From: an uncultured Chryseobacterium sp.
Lineage (GTDB): Bacteria; Bacteroidota; Bacteroidia; Flavobacteriales; Weeksellaceae
Direction of reading: 5' to 3'
NCBI GenBank assembly: GCA_913778505.1
Contig: CAJYWD010000003.1
Location: forward strand, 62,001 to 126,000
DNA: 64,000 nucleotides
Made by a program: the position numbers and the translations under genes. Of the stretch, positions 33,839-42,663 are shown one piece after another; positions within the stretch are counted from its first letter, which is position 1, and each line of letters starts with the position of its first letter. The notes beneath the pieces were generated by a model. That model searched no databases, was not told where the DNA came from, and saw only the letters and a list, made by a program, of their open reading frames with translations.

Positions 33839-34732
33839 TCATATTAATTCTGGGTAAGAGATTAGCCGTTTTTCTCCTGTATAGCATTTGTAGAGCGACG
33901 AAGCCGTAATTTTTACAGCTACCAGCAGTGGCCTTTTTTTACTATCAATACGCACATCTTTTGTAGCAATCTGCAAGATATGCGATTTAAAATCTTTGGT
34001 CAGTTCTTCTATATTCGGATTCATTTCCAGCCATTGCATTACCAAAAGATCTACAAACGGTCTGTAAGGCTCCATAAGATCATCTGCAAGGCAGTAAGGA
34101 TTGTATTTATTCTTATGAAAAATCCCCAGTACAGGCAACAGACCTGTTTCTACGATCGCTCTTGCCACCATACTTCTCAACACCGCATAGCCAAAATTAA
34201 AAAACTGATTGGGAGAGTCTCCAAAACGCTGTCTCAGAAAATTAAGACTGATAAGGTATTTCCAGTAATGCTGTGCCGCAATGCCTTCCATGTTGGTAAT
34301 ATCACCACTTTTCACGTTGCTTTGATAGTCGACCATAGGTTCGTAATAATTGCCCAACCTTAATAAAACCTCCTTTTGATTTTCAATCTTACACTCCACG
34401 GTCTGCTTCCAAAGCTGTTTTTTCAAAGGTTCACTGGCTTCCAGCTGGTCTTTTACACGGTCCGAATGTTCGGTATGCCCATACAGAGGAAGCATCATCC
34501 CGTGTGGTAAGTGGTGGGCGTCACAGCTTATGACTACGACGTTATTTCCCATCATTTTCTGGATCAGGTTATGCGAGACGGTGATCTGGTAATGGTCCAG
34601 CATCAGAAGTCCTAAATCTTCAACAGGCACACTCCCCTTTTCTGTTTTCGTTTCCGGACAGAGGATTTTCAGCTGCTCGTCCTTGAGTTTAAGGTAGGCA
34701 GGATTGCCGATGTAAATGGAACGGGTGATCAT
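33839..34732 (-). CDS. cas1: CRISPR-associated integrase Cas1
   Basis: A 297-residue type II Cas1. The metal-binding residues are Glu149 (TNMEGIAAQHYW), His206 (GIFHKNKYNPY) and Glu221 (LMEPYRPF), matching the known E/H/E triad. Its N terminus (TRSIYIGNPAYLKLKDEQ) is duplicated in a decayed copy near 35.5 kb. With Cas2 it inserts new spacers; in type II, Cas9 and Csn2 or Cas9 alone help select PAMs. No csn2 or cas4 is present, fitting type II-C. Confidence 0.95.
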   Translation of the reverse strand: MITRSIYIGNPAYLKLKDEQLKILCPETKTEKGSVPVEDLGLLMLDHYQITVSHNLIQKMMGNNVVVISCDAHHLPHGMMLPLYGHTEHSDRVKDQLEASEPLKKQLWKQTVECKIENQKEVLLRLGNYYEPMVDYQSNVKSGDITNMEGIAAQHYWKYLISLNFLRQRFGDSPNQFFNFGYAVLRSMVARAIVETGLLPVLGIFHKNKYNPYCLADDLMEPYRPFVDLLVMQWLEMNPNIEELTKDFKSHILQIATKDVRIDSKKRPLLVAVKITASSLYKCYTGEKRLISYPELI

Positions 34733-34751
34733 GGTATTTAGTTTTGATTAC

Positions 34752-35270
34752 TCAATGATAATATTCATAAAAAATTTCTCTCATATCATCCGCAAATCCA
34801 TATCCGCAGTACTCCGACCACCTGACACATTGTTCTGCACGGACTTTAAAATCATCCAGCAGATTGTTCTTTTTTAAAAATACCAATACTGCTTTGTAAT
34901 TATTGAACGTCGCATTATAAAACTGTTCGGAAAAATCGCCGAACAGGGCAGTCAATTCACAGGCACTTTCAGGCAGATACAACATCACATCCGCCAGGTA
35001 TTCCGGTGACGGCTGTAAATTTTTAAAATCCGAAATCGCTTTTTTGGCTACGGAAAACTTTTCGGTACTCCGCATCGGATTTTCCACATTGAATTCCTTA
35101 CGGATCAGCCTTTTGTATTTTTCCGCCAGTAGTTTTTCATTAGCCGGATTAAGATAAAACTTATAAAATTCCTGAACTGAATTGTTTTTTTCATACAGAT
35201 CCAGGATATGTTCGATGAGCTTTTCTTTTGTAAGCTTTTGAAGCTCTTTTTTGAGGTCTGTTTTAGACAT
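34752..35270 (-). CDS. DUF6155-like protein inside the cas operon
   Basis: A 172-residue helical, charged protein (KKELQKLTKEKLIEHILDLYEKN at the start, SVAKKAISDFKNLQPSPEYLADVMLYLPE in the middle, GFADDMREIFYEYY at the end). The pattern is that of the DUF6155 family, known in Bacteroidota as free-standing proteins of unknown function. It sits between a cas9 3' remnant (16 bp upstream) and cas1 (19 bp downstream) in the same direction. It could be a passenger acquired with the second cas1-cas2 allele, or an adaptation or regulatory accessory. There is no nuclease motif. Confidence 0.65.
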   Translation of the reverse strand: MSKTDLKKELQKLTKEKLIEHILDLYEKNNSVQEFYKFYLNPANEKLLAEKYKRLIRKEFNVENPMRSTEKFSVAKKAISDFKNLQPSPEYLADVMLYLPESACELTALFGDFSEQFYNATFNNYKAVLVFLKKNNLLDDFKVRAEQCVRWSEYCGYGFADDMREIFYEYYH

Positions 35271-35285
35271 TTTAATAATTTTAGA

Positions 35286-35346
35286 TTATGCTTTTGAAAT
35301 GTTTCCGAGACGGTCTACTTTAATTTCCAAAAAAACTTTACACTGT
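35286..35346 (-). pseudogene. Remnant of a second cas9 3' end
   Basis: Read leftward, 35321-35286 encodes KVDRLGNISKA and a stop, nearly identical to the end of the intact Cas9 (KVNRLGNISKA, stop at 35623). Similarity continues weakly to about 35346 (QCKVFLEI against CVKLKV). It is followed at 16 bp by the DUF6155-like gene. So a diverged cas9 tail is kept upstream of the second cas module. The DNA differs at several positions from the intact copy, so it came from another allele rather than a recent duplication. Confidence 0.75.
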
Positions 35347-35618
35347 CCTAGTTCTCGGTATGTCTATATAACGGGATCATAATTCCGTGTGGAAGATGAT
35401 GTGAATCACAACTTACCACTACAACATTATTGCCCATCATTTTCTGGATCAACTGATGTGAATAAGGTAATCTGAAAATGATCTAACATCAGCAACCCCA
35501 AATCTTCCATTGGAACTTTACCTTTGACCTAGTTGGTAGAAGCATCCAAAATGTACATTTGTTCATCCTTAAGCTTGAGATAAGCAGGATTACCGATGTA
35601 GATGGAGCGGGTGATCAT
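35336..35618 (-). pseudogene. Decayed cas1 5' fragment
   Basis: It starts 5 bp after the cas9 stop (ATG at 35618-35616) and encodes a protein like cas1 residues 1-93: MITRSIYIGNPAYLKLKDEQ, then a stop near residue 30, VPMEDLGLLMLDHFQIT, a frameshift, LIQKMMGNNVVVVSCDSHHL and HTEN followed by a stop. The intact cas1 has the same order with substitutions. It is cut at about 35340 where the cas9 remnant begins. It is the original cas1 of this cas9 or an allele brought in by recombination; either way it is dead. Confidence 0.85.
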
Positions 35619-35622
35619 AATA

Positions 35623-38600
35623 CTACGCTTTCGAAATATTACCCAGCCTATTAACTTTAAGTTTTACACAGTTTTCTTTTATCATAATTGGTTTATCATT
35701 TTTATCTAACATACAATTACCATCATAATAATTCTGCATTCTTTCACTTTTACTATTTGTACCATTTTCATTTTTTATTATTTCTGTTGCATTTACAAAT
35801 GGAATAAAATGTCCCTCTCCTCCAGTACAACTAACGAACTTGTAAATTCTTTTTATATTGTCTTTAGAGAGATTTTCAAAATCAATCATATTTGAATTTT
35901 CTAACTCATCTCCGGATGGCAAATAAACCAGATCATTTGGACTTAAATAAAAATCCTTCTCTCCTTTTAAATCAACTGCATCTAATCCTTGCTTTTGCCT
36001 TTCAATAACAATATTTAAAGGAATGCTTTCATAGCTTCTTTTTCCTTTTTCATCTTCATAAACCGCAAAGAACAAATTGGTTCCTTTAGCAGCTTCTACA
36101 TACTTATCTTTTTTATTGCCAGAATAACCAACTTGGAATTTACTTCCCATCTCGAAGATTCTAACTTTTGTAATTGGCTGATGGTCCTTTCCATCATTAT
36201 ACTGTCTGATATTTTTATTCAGGTCTTCTATTCCTTCTGGTGAAAAAGCCAATTCAGAACTTTCTTTTGCAGTCAGATAATTTTTTAAAATCTTTTGAAT
36301 CCCCGTATCAGTAATACTTTCAATGGTTTTCATATCAAAAGATGTGTCCAGACTTTTCCGTGTAGCGGTTAGTATTTTGCCTTTAGGCAACTTTACCCAA
36401 GGTAAGTTTACTTTCCCGGAAACGGTTTCTTTGTGCATTGGTTTTCTTATTGCCCAGTTAATACCAGTTTGTGCTACTTTTTCTTTAGTTTTAACGCCAT
36501 CCTTTTCTATGTATTTCTCGTAATAATTGGTGGCTTTATTAATAATACGTTGGTTCTGTTTGAAGCTTACCACAATATTTTCTAAACTATTTTTAGCATC
36601 AACAGTAAAGGTTTCCCAAGGTTTTTTGAAAATCCATCTGTAGTTTTCTTTCGAGTCATCATTATATTTTTTATGACATAAATTAGCTCTTAAATCATAT
36701 CTAATAGTTTGTTTTTCATCTTTTGATTTTCCTTTTCTCAGAGCATGCTCATTATTCATATAATTAATATGCTCTTTCGTCGCACAGGCAATAACCAGAG
36801 CATCCATGGCGTGATGACGATGGTCTATTCTTTTCTTTGAAAATCCTTTTGAAAATTCTACAGGAACAGTTGGGAGATACTTTTGATGATTTTCGTTCCA
36901 AGCAGTGAAATCTGTCGTGTTTGTCAGTTGATTCATTCTTTCAAAACGAGGTAGAATCAACTCATTCCAAACATCATTTAATCCCCAATCTTGTTTTAGG
37001 GCAGTTGTGATTTTTCCATTTCCGGGAACAATGTTTTTAGAGTTCACACCTTCATCTGTACCGTCTTCCAAACGTACAATATTGGAAAGAACACCAGAAA
37101 TATACTTACTAATATAACGTGTATCATTCATCTGGCGCTCAATCATCTTCTCTGGAATTTCTTCCAACAAAAGTTTTGCTTTTTTACCTCTGTTCTTAGC
37201 ATAATGCTTTTTAACAAATTCTTCGTATTCGTCAGCTTCAAAGATTTTAACTGTTTTCCCAAAACCACAATCTACAATAGTTCCGTGGAACTGCTTGATA
37301 AATCCCAATCCTATATAATTGTCTTTTAATTTATTAACTGCAGCCTCACAAATAATCTTATTGCTAAAACTATCATCAAAATATCGGCTTTGCGGAATAA
37401 TATGCTCAATTTCATATTCCGGTGTGAATAATTTATTTAATGGAATAATTTGTCCTGTATAAGGTGATTTATAACCTTGTTCCAGCCAGAGTTTATATCG
37501 CTTCAAATCGGCTGAACTTGGCTGAGCAGTTTTACTGATTTTTAGAATATCATCATCTATTGGAATATCCGAATTTAATACTCCATCTTCATAGATTTTC
37601 AAAATCTCCTGTTGCATTGGTGAGAAAGGACGTACATTTTCAACATTCGCATCATTCATCATTTCAGCCAACAAAGCTTTAATACGCAGATTGGTATTCT
37701 CGTTTTCTGTGACTTGGTTTGTAATTTTTTTACGGTCTTCAGCAGTATTTTTCATTTCTCGCCCTAACTCAATGTGAATTTCACTGAAGAAATCTTTTAC
37801 ACCTTTTCCGTATTGCACCCAAATATCTTTTACGACACGTAAAGTTTCCGTAATTACCTGCTCTACAATCGGGTTGCGTAGTGAATGTTGTTTGAACTCT
37901 TTCAAAAATATCTCTAAATCATCTGCAGAATTCCACTTCCCAATGATTGAAGCCTCTGAATGTCTCCCATAGACAATATATTGAGCCAACCATAACTGCA
38001 GACCTTGAAAATGATTTTCTGTAGTAAGGTTTATCGCTTTTTCTCTTACTTTATCTTTGATATTTTCATCATACTCTCCGGTAATGATTTTATCAATTCT
38101 TTCTTTTGAATGTTCATCAATATTGTCATAGTTCCAATATTTCCCTACTCGCAACAAGGGCAATAGTTTCTTAATCGCTTTCTCAGAAAACGAACCATAC
38201 TCGCTCTTGAACGGAGGAAATTTTTTGAAAGCTTCAAAGAAAGATGTTTCATCCAGATTATTTTTTCTAGCAAAAGATTTTAAAGCCTTTTCATATTCAA
38301 TTTTATCATTGACCGAGTAGATGATATGCCAAATCTGTTGCTCTATTTCTCTTGTGAAAAAATCATCTGCAATATTATCTACTTTACTTAGCCTTGTAGA
38401 AATCATTGTTTTGGTTTCGTTACAAGGATATGTTTTTCCTTCAACATAATTCCAACGATATTTTTCAACTTCTGCTGTTAATAATTTTCCTTTAAAGTCT
38501 TTTCGTTCTAAAAGGAATTTTAGCAATGCCTTTTGTTCAATTTCTTTTCGCTCATCCAAAAACTTAAATAGATTTTCTAAATCCTCATAAGAATTAAAAA

Positions 38601-39993
38601 ATTCTTTAGTCACATTTCCATCATCATCTTTTCTGTAAATATTCAGATTAAATATCCATTGCCAGATGCGAAATTCTTGATAATAGGGATTTGATTTCGG
38701 TATTGCTTTAAGATATTGCGTATGCTCTATGCCTTCTTTATCAACATATTTTTTAAACTCCAACGTACAATTGGAGATAGACGATTTTTGACTTCTCAGA
38801 GGTCTTTGGTAAAAGATAATATCTTCTAAAAATAGATGGACGAAATCTTTTTTGCTTAATGTCAATTGATGGGCATCATTGTTTTTATACAATTCGCGTA
38901 CAGAATCATTATATAACTCTTCATTCTGTAACTCAGGGTGGAACTCTTTTTGCTTCTCCAAAATCTCTATTAGCTCAGCTTTATAGAATTTTCTTTCGAT
39001 AGTTCTTACTAATTTTCCTTTGATTTTTTGTTTAGGATTCTGGAGCAAAGTATCATAAATATAGGCGCCAACAGTTTTATGAGAGTTATCGATTTCTTGT
39101 TCTGTTTTCTTTTTTATAAGAGTCCAATCTGTTTCAGCAGGTGCACGGAAACTTCTTTTTTCGTTTCCGTCTTTGTCTTTTTTGATGCTACCATCATCAT
39201 TCAAATCTGTTGTAACAATGAAATCTCTGGTTTTATCTTTCCAGTCAAACAAAGGCGTTTTGCTTGCTCTGCGATAGACCCAGCCGTTTTCTAAAGTAAG
39301 AGAATACCAAATGTCTGATTTCCCTCTTTGCGGTTCATCTGCTATAACCTCTACAATTTTCAATGAATAGAATTCTACGAGCTTATTAGGGTTTTCTTCT
39401 TCCTCTTCGCCTCGCAATTGATAATAGCCACGCTTCTGATTAAAATTTAAAAGAATCCAAGCCAATTCTTCTTTTTCTATTTTTTGGCTTAATGCTTTCT
39501 TACGCAGATAATAAATTGTCCAGTCATAAGGGAGCAATTTGTCTTTACCTTTTTCATTTTTTAGAATTTTAGGTTGATGCGTTTTGAAATCAGCAATCAT
39601 CTCTTCAAAAGAATTTTTAAAGACAAATCCATCAGTATTATAAGCTATCTTAGGTTCATTCTCAGTCTTAAATTTTCCAAAACGCCTCTCGAAATCAATC
39701 TCATTGGCAAAATGCTCGGGTAAGAACTTAATAATATTTAAAACCCTATGCAATCGCTCACGACGCAGCAAATATCTTTCTCGAAGACGGCGAACACCTC
39801 TGTAACTTGTTCTTTCAGCAGTTTGCGAAACAGAATTTCCTTTTCCAAACTCTCCTAATATATCCTGAGACATCGGAATAATTCTACTACCCATCCCAAG
39901 AATTTCACCTTGTTTATTTTCAAAGTCTTGTTTGATTAAAGCCCATCCAATCGAATTGGTCCCCAAATCTAATCCTAGTATATTTTTGCCCAT
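35623..39993 (-). CDS. cas9: Type II-C CRISPR nuclease Cas9
   Basis: A 1456-residue RNA-guided DNA endonuclease, in the large size class of Bacteroidota Cas9. RuvC-I is GLDLGTNSIGWALI with Asp9; the Arg-rich bridge helix is RTSYRGVRRLRERYLLRRER (about residues 62-81); RuvC-II is IHIELGREMKN (about 745); the HNH domain has EYEIEHIIPQSRYFDDSFSNK (about 861-881); RuvC-III is HRHHAMDALVIAC (about 1058). All catalytic residues are present, so it is probably active. It is divergent from the tracrRNA. The C-terminal PAM-interacting part ends in NRLGNISKA. Confidence 0.97.
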   Translation of the reverse strand: MGKNILGLDLGTNSIGWALIKQDFENKQGEILGMGSRIIPMSQDILGEFGKGNSVSQTAERTSYRGVRRLRERYLLRRERLHRVLNIIKFLPEHFANEIDFERRFGKFKTENEPKIAYNTDGFVFKNSFEEMIADFKTHQPKILKNEKGKDKLLPYDWTIYYLRKKALSQKIEKEELAWILLNFNQKRGYYQLRGEEEEENPNKLVEFYSLKIVEVIADEPQRGKSDIWYSLTLENGWVYRRASKTPLFDWKDKTRDFIVTTDLNDDGSIKKDKDGNEKRSFRAPAETDWTLIKKKTEQEIDNSHKTVGAYIYDTLLQNPKQKIKGKLVRTIERKFYKAELIEILEKQKEFHPELQNEELYNDSVRELYKNNDAHQLTLSKKDFVHLFLEDIIFYQRPLRSQKSSISNCTLEFKKYVDKEGIEHTQYLKAIPKSNPYYQEFRIWQWIFNLNIYRKDDDGNVTKEFFNSYEDLENLFKFLDERKEIEQKALLKFLLERKDFKGKLLTAEVEKYRWNYVEGKTYPCNETKTMISTRLSKVDNIADDFFTREIEQQIWHIIYSVNDKIEYEKALKSFARKNNLDETSFFEAFKKFPPFKSEYGSFSEKAIKKLLPLLRVGKYWNYDNIDEHSKERIDKIITGEYDENIKDKVREKAINLTTENHFQGLQLWLAQYIVYGRHSEASIIGKWNSADDLEIFLKEFKQHSLRNPIVEQVITETLRVVKDIWVQYGKGVKDFFSEIHIELGREMKNTAEDRKKITNQVTENENTNLRIKALLAEMMNDANVENVRPFSPMQQEILKIYEDGVLNSDIPIDDDILKISKTAQPSSADLKRYKLWLEQGYKSPYTGQIIPLNKLFTPEYEIEHIIPQSRYFDDSFSNKIICEAAVNKLKDNYIGLGFIKQFHGTIVDCGFGKTVKIFEADEYEEFVKKHYAKNRGKKAKLLLEEIPEKMIERQMNDTRYISKYISGVLSNIVRLEDGTDEGVNSKNIVPGNGKITTALKQDWGLNDVWNELILPRFERMNQLTNTTDFTAWNENHQKYLPTVPVEFSKGFSKKRIDHRHHAMDALVIACATKEHINYMNNEHALRKGKSKDEKQTIRYDLRANLCHKKYNDDSKENYRWIFKKPWETFTVDAKNSLENIVVSFKQNQRIINKATNYYEKYIEKDGVKTKEKVAQTGINWAIRKPMHKETVSGKVNLPWVKLPKGKILTATRKSLDTSFDMKTIESITDTGIQKILKNYLTAKESSELAFSPEGIEDLNKNIRQYNDGKDHQPITKVRIFEMGSKFQVGYSGNKKDKYVEAAKGTNLFFAVYEDEKGKRSYESIPLNIVIERQKQGLDAVDLKGEKDFYLSPNDLVYLPSGDELENSNMIDFENLSKDNIKRIYKFVSCTGGEGHFIPFVNATEIIKNENGTNSKSERMQNYYDGNCMLDKNDKPIMIKENCVKLKVNRLGNISKA

Positions 39994-40083
39994 AGCTAAT
40001 TAGTTTATTTGAAACTCTTAAAATTAAGAAGAAAAAAAACACAGAAATACGGTTTTCCGTAATTCTATTAAAAAAATAATTTT

Positions 40084-40091
40084 TAGATTTG
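40084..40091 (+). promoter_or_regulatory. -7 box of the tracrRNA
   Basis: TAGATTTG matches TAnnTTTG and lies 5-6 bp before the anti-repeat, placing the RNA start at about 40097. No clear TTTG occurs at the upstream position. Confidence 0.55.
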
Positions 40092-40096
40092 TAATC

Positions 40097-40169
40097 GAAA
40101 GCAATTCACAATAAGGATTATTCCGTTGTGAAAACATTTAGCGCCTCGCCTATCTGTGGGGCATTTTTT
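40097..40169 (+). ncRNA. tracrRNA
   Basis: GAAAGCAATTCACAA (40097-40111) is perfectly complementary to repeat positions 2-16. It is followed by TAAGGATTATTCCGTTGTG, recalling the ATAAGG...CCGTT nexus of other Cas9 tracrRNAs, an AAAACATTTAGC linker, and a GCCTC/GGGGC hairpin ending in six T (40164-40169). The transcript of about 73 nt reads plus, away from cas9. Anti-repeat polarity shows crRNAs are read on the plus strand with spacer before repeat. Regulation is through its own promoter. Confidence 0.88.
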
Positions 40170-40187
40170 ATGCTCAATTTTCCCTAC

Positions 40188-40210
40188 AAAAAAACCACCC
40201 TCTCGGGTGG
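40188..40210 (-). terminator. Terminator of the DUF6266-like gene
   Basis: CCACCC (40195-40200), loop TCTC, GGGTGG (40205-40210), with seven A on the left that form the U-tract for leftward transcription. It also separates the tracrRNA from the neighbouring gene. Confidence 0.75.
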
Positions 40211-40225
40211 CTCTCTCATCATAAT

Positions 40226-40867
40226 CTAAATGACCGTCTGTTCTCCAAGATAGAAACTGTTGCTCGCAATCGTCCGCTTCTCGGTATTCAGGAAAGCCCA
40301 GACCTCCACTGTTTTTCCAATGCAGAAACTTGGGAGGGTGACACTGGCTTTCAGATCCGTTCTTGTGGCAATACCTTCAAAGATCTGAAAATCGTTCAGT
40401 TCCATGCAGTATGATACCACGCTGACCTCATCCGAAGGTGATGCATTGCCCTGCAGGCTGTTGTCTTCCCAATCCAGTTGCAGGATAGCGCCCGGCTGAA
40501 CGTTGAGAACAGCATTTTGAAAACCCGTGAGCTCTCCTTTAGTGATCAGCACCTTGTTGTAGATCAGTTTCGGTATCCCTTTTACCACCTCTATGGCATA
40601 ACTCATCGTGTAGGAAGTGGCCATATTGACCCTGGACTTCACACCACTTCCAGCGCCGAAATACTGGGACTGGATGCCTTTGAGCGGCTGCAGGAAGGCC
40701 ACCGCCAGTTTAAACTTGGCCTGTTGCAAAAGTTGCTTCTCTGTAGGATCTTTCTGAGAAGGTTTTGGCAGACTTCGCATAATATCTCTTACCCGCCAGT
40801 TAGCACCTACTACATTCCCTATTTTTCCGGAAAATCCACCTAGGATTCCTTTGTTGAGTGTTGCCAT
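40226..40867 (-). CDS. DUF6266-like protein
   Basis: A 213-residue protein starting MATLNKGILGGFSGKIGNVVGANWRVRDIMRS, the typical opening of the Bacteroidota DUF6266 family. The remainder is beta-rich with a C-terminal WAFLNTEKRTIASNSFYLG. Members have no established function; they occur singly or in small groups and have been seen as likely secreted or surface structural proteins. It is a single-gene unit with its own terminator. Confidence 0.75.
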   Translation of the reverse strand: MATLNKGILGGFSGKIGNVVGANWRVRDIMRSLPKPSQKDPTEKQLLQQAKFKLAVAFLQPLKGIQSQYFGAGSGVKSRVNMATSYTMSYAIEVVKGIPKLIYNKVLITKGELTGFQNAVLNVQPGAILQLDWEDNSLQGNASPSDEVSVVSYCMELNDFQIFEGIATRTDLKASVTLPSFCIGKTVEVWAFLNTEKRTIASNSFYLGEQTVI

Positions 40868-40991
40868 AGCAAAAAAATTTTATGGTTTAACAGAACGAAG
40901 TTAGGAAAGAAAATTACAGCTTCAATACCCCTGAAAGCTTTTGAAATGTTTTGAAATATAATGATAGAAAATGAAAGGTTAATAGGGCATT

Positions 40992-41075
40992 CCTTCGGAT
41001 CAGACAGCATTTTTCTTCGGGTCTCCTTCGGAAAAAAGATGTTTTTTCCGAAGCCGATCCGAAGAAGACCCGAAG
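40992..41075. repeat. Nested inverted repeats in a 400-bp gene-free region
   Basis: CTTCGGGTCT (41015-41024) pairs with AGACCCGAAG (41066-41075). Inside, CTTCGGAAAAA (41026-41036) faces TTTTTTCCGAAG (41042-41053). CCTTCGGATC (about 40992-41001) also matches GATCCGAAG (41056-41064). The same TTCGG core occurs several times, so alternative hairpins can form. The flanks 40868-41268 hold no convincing gene; the region may be a decayed mobile-element end. Confidence 0.55.
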
Positions 41076-41268
41076 AAAAGACACAAAAAAAGCGGCGAAT
41101 ATGCTGTTGCATGGTCGCCGCATTGCCGATAAAATTTCATGGGCTCTGTAGACGTTTATGGAGCCATCTTACGCAAAATTGCTATCTAAAACAATTTTTA
41201 ACCCGTAACTGACGTGCGTTTTCAAATAGGAGCACGGTTCTGAACAGGAAACAGAAGAAGCCTCTTTT

Positions 41269-41511
41269 TTATTTCTTCCTGTCGTAAAATAAAGATACCA
41301 GATAATAGATTTTACTTTTCTTTTTTACAAAGTCAATCGATCCTTCTTTGCGGTAACGCCATAAGGTAATGGGTGAGACCTTCATAATCTTACAAGTATC
41401 CGCAGTGTATGTATATTCTTCATAACTTGGCTTAGAAGCTGCATTCTGGCACTTACAGCACTGCTGACATTTGTACATCTGTAGTAACATTACAAACATC
41501 ATCTGGACCAT
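41269..41511 (-). CDS. Small helix-turn-helix (excisionase/MerR-like) DNA-binding protein
   Basis: An 80-residue protein. The C-terminal half is a winged-helix start of the excisionase kind: YTADTCKIMKVSPITLWRYRKEGSI, followed by a wing-like KKKSKIYYLVSLF. The N terminus has a Cys-rich stretch (YKCQQCCKCQN). Small HTH proteins of this type are found in mobile elements and as transcription regulators. It stands alone, and 41512-41797 upstream of it has no gene and only an imperfect GGATTCC/GGAATCC dyad near 41650. Confidence 0.6.
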   Translation of the reverse strand: MVQMMFVMLLQMYKCQQCCKCQNAASKPSYEEYTYTADTCKIMKVSPITLWRYRKEGSIDFVKKKSKIYYLVSLFYDRKK

Positions 41512-41797
41512 TGGGACAAATTGATCTTGGATATTGCTTTTTTTTCATCGAATATGTGATTTTAGAGTATTAAATTAATAAAACAACCCCAATCGACAAA
41601 ATAAAAATTATGAATTTTTTATCGGAAAAATGATGATATCAAACACGGATTCCACGAAATAAAATCCTGGGAATCCCGTAATTGAAATCTGCTTCTCTTC
41701 TCATGGAAATACGCTGTGCTTCTGGAAGCTGAATTATAATTGTACAGCCTCATAATCCATAAAAACATTACCTTTAAGCCTTAAAAATAAAGCAACT

Positions 41798-41989
41798 GTG
41801 AATAACACCAAACCACCCATTGTTGTGCTGATTATCGTGATCCTGATCGTAGGCTCGGCATTGTACAAACAGATCAATTTCACCACCATGACGGTGCAAA
41901 AACCGTGGCTCTCTGCCCTGTATGTGCTCACGCTGGTTTTTGCCGGCGTATCGCTTATCCGCTGGTACCGCAAAAAGGAAGAACAATAA
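41798..41989 (+). CDS. Small two-helix membrane protein
   Basis: A 63-residue protein with two transmembrane helices (PPIVVLIIVILIVGSALY and PWLSALYVLTLVFAGVSLI) and a basic C-terminal tail (RWYRKKEEQ). Its stop overlaps the start of the phosphatase gene (TAATG at 41987-41991), so the two are coupled and probably act together in the inner membrane. The function is unknown; it may anchor or regulate the phosphatase. Confidence 0.6.
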   Translation: MNNTKPPIVVLIIVILIVGSALYKQINFTTMTVQKPWLSALYVLTLVFAGVSLIRWYRKKEEQ

Positions 41990-42597
41990 TGCACACCGGA
42001 TCATCTATGACTACGACTTCCCGCCACCGGCTGATCAAGCGTGTTGCAATCCTTCTGGGCATTGTTCTCATTGGGATTGGTGGCTTTGCATTCTACCAGA
42101 AAAAACTCCGGCACAACCTGGTCACCATCTCGGAAGGCAAAGTTTATAACTCCGGCGTGGTGCCACCGGCCGAGCTGAAAGATTTACTGAAAGACCACGG
42201 CATCAAAAGCGTGATTGACCTTCGGGACGGAGAGGAACAGACCGAACTGAACCCTGAAACCAGAAAACAAGTGGGCGCAGAGGAACTTGCCATGAACCGC
42301 ATTCCGGGCGTCCGTTATTTTAATTTGCCGACAGATCAGATCCCGCAGGACAGCACGGTTCAAAAATTCCTAAAGATTATGGATAATCCCAAGAATTATC
42401 CTGTGCTCATCCATTGCCATCACGGCGTGGGGCGTTCCAGATTATTCAGCTCCATCTACCGAATCGAGTATGAAAATTACAGCAATGAAGATGCAAGATC
42501 CCGGGCGCGCTATCTCTGGGAACTGAGCGGCAACTTCTCCAAAAACTCCGACAAAGGCCAATACCTCCTGAACTATCACAAAAGGCTGAGACCTTAA
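41989..42597 (+). CDS. Membrane-anchored dual-specificity/tyrosine phosphatase-like protein
   Basis: A 202-residue protein with an N-terminal transmembrane helix (AILLGIVLIGIGGFAFY) and a periplasmic or cytoplasmic phosphatase domain. The active-site loop CHHGVGR fits CX5R (VLIHCHHGVGRSR), with general-acid type Asp residues in VIDLRDGEEQT. The frame is open upstream of the ATG at 41989, but the coupled TAATG start is convincing. Substrates may be phosphotyrosine, or a lipid or inositol phosphate; it cannot be decided from sequence. Coupled to a small membrane protein upstream. Confidence 0.75.
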   Translation: MHTGSSMTTTSRHRLIKRVAILLGIVLIGIGGFAFYQKKLRHNLVTISEGKVYNSGVVPPAELKDLLKDHGIKSVIDLRDGEEQTELNPETRKQVGAEELAMNRIPGVRYFNLPTDQIPQDSTVQKFLKIMDNPKNYPVLIHCHHGVGRSRLFSSIYRIEYENYSNEDARSRARYLWELSGNFSKNSDKGQYLLNYHKRLRP

Positions 42598-42663
42598 GAC
42601 GGCCACAAGGCATACCGCACAGTCGGGAAAAAGTCAGTATTTTAGCGGTCTCAAAAATCTAAA

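Noticed and set aside
40961-41212. Frame of 83 codons across the nested inverted repeats
   Set aside because: It is produced by the repeat sequence and has no plausible protein pattern.
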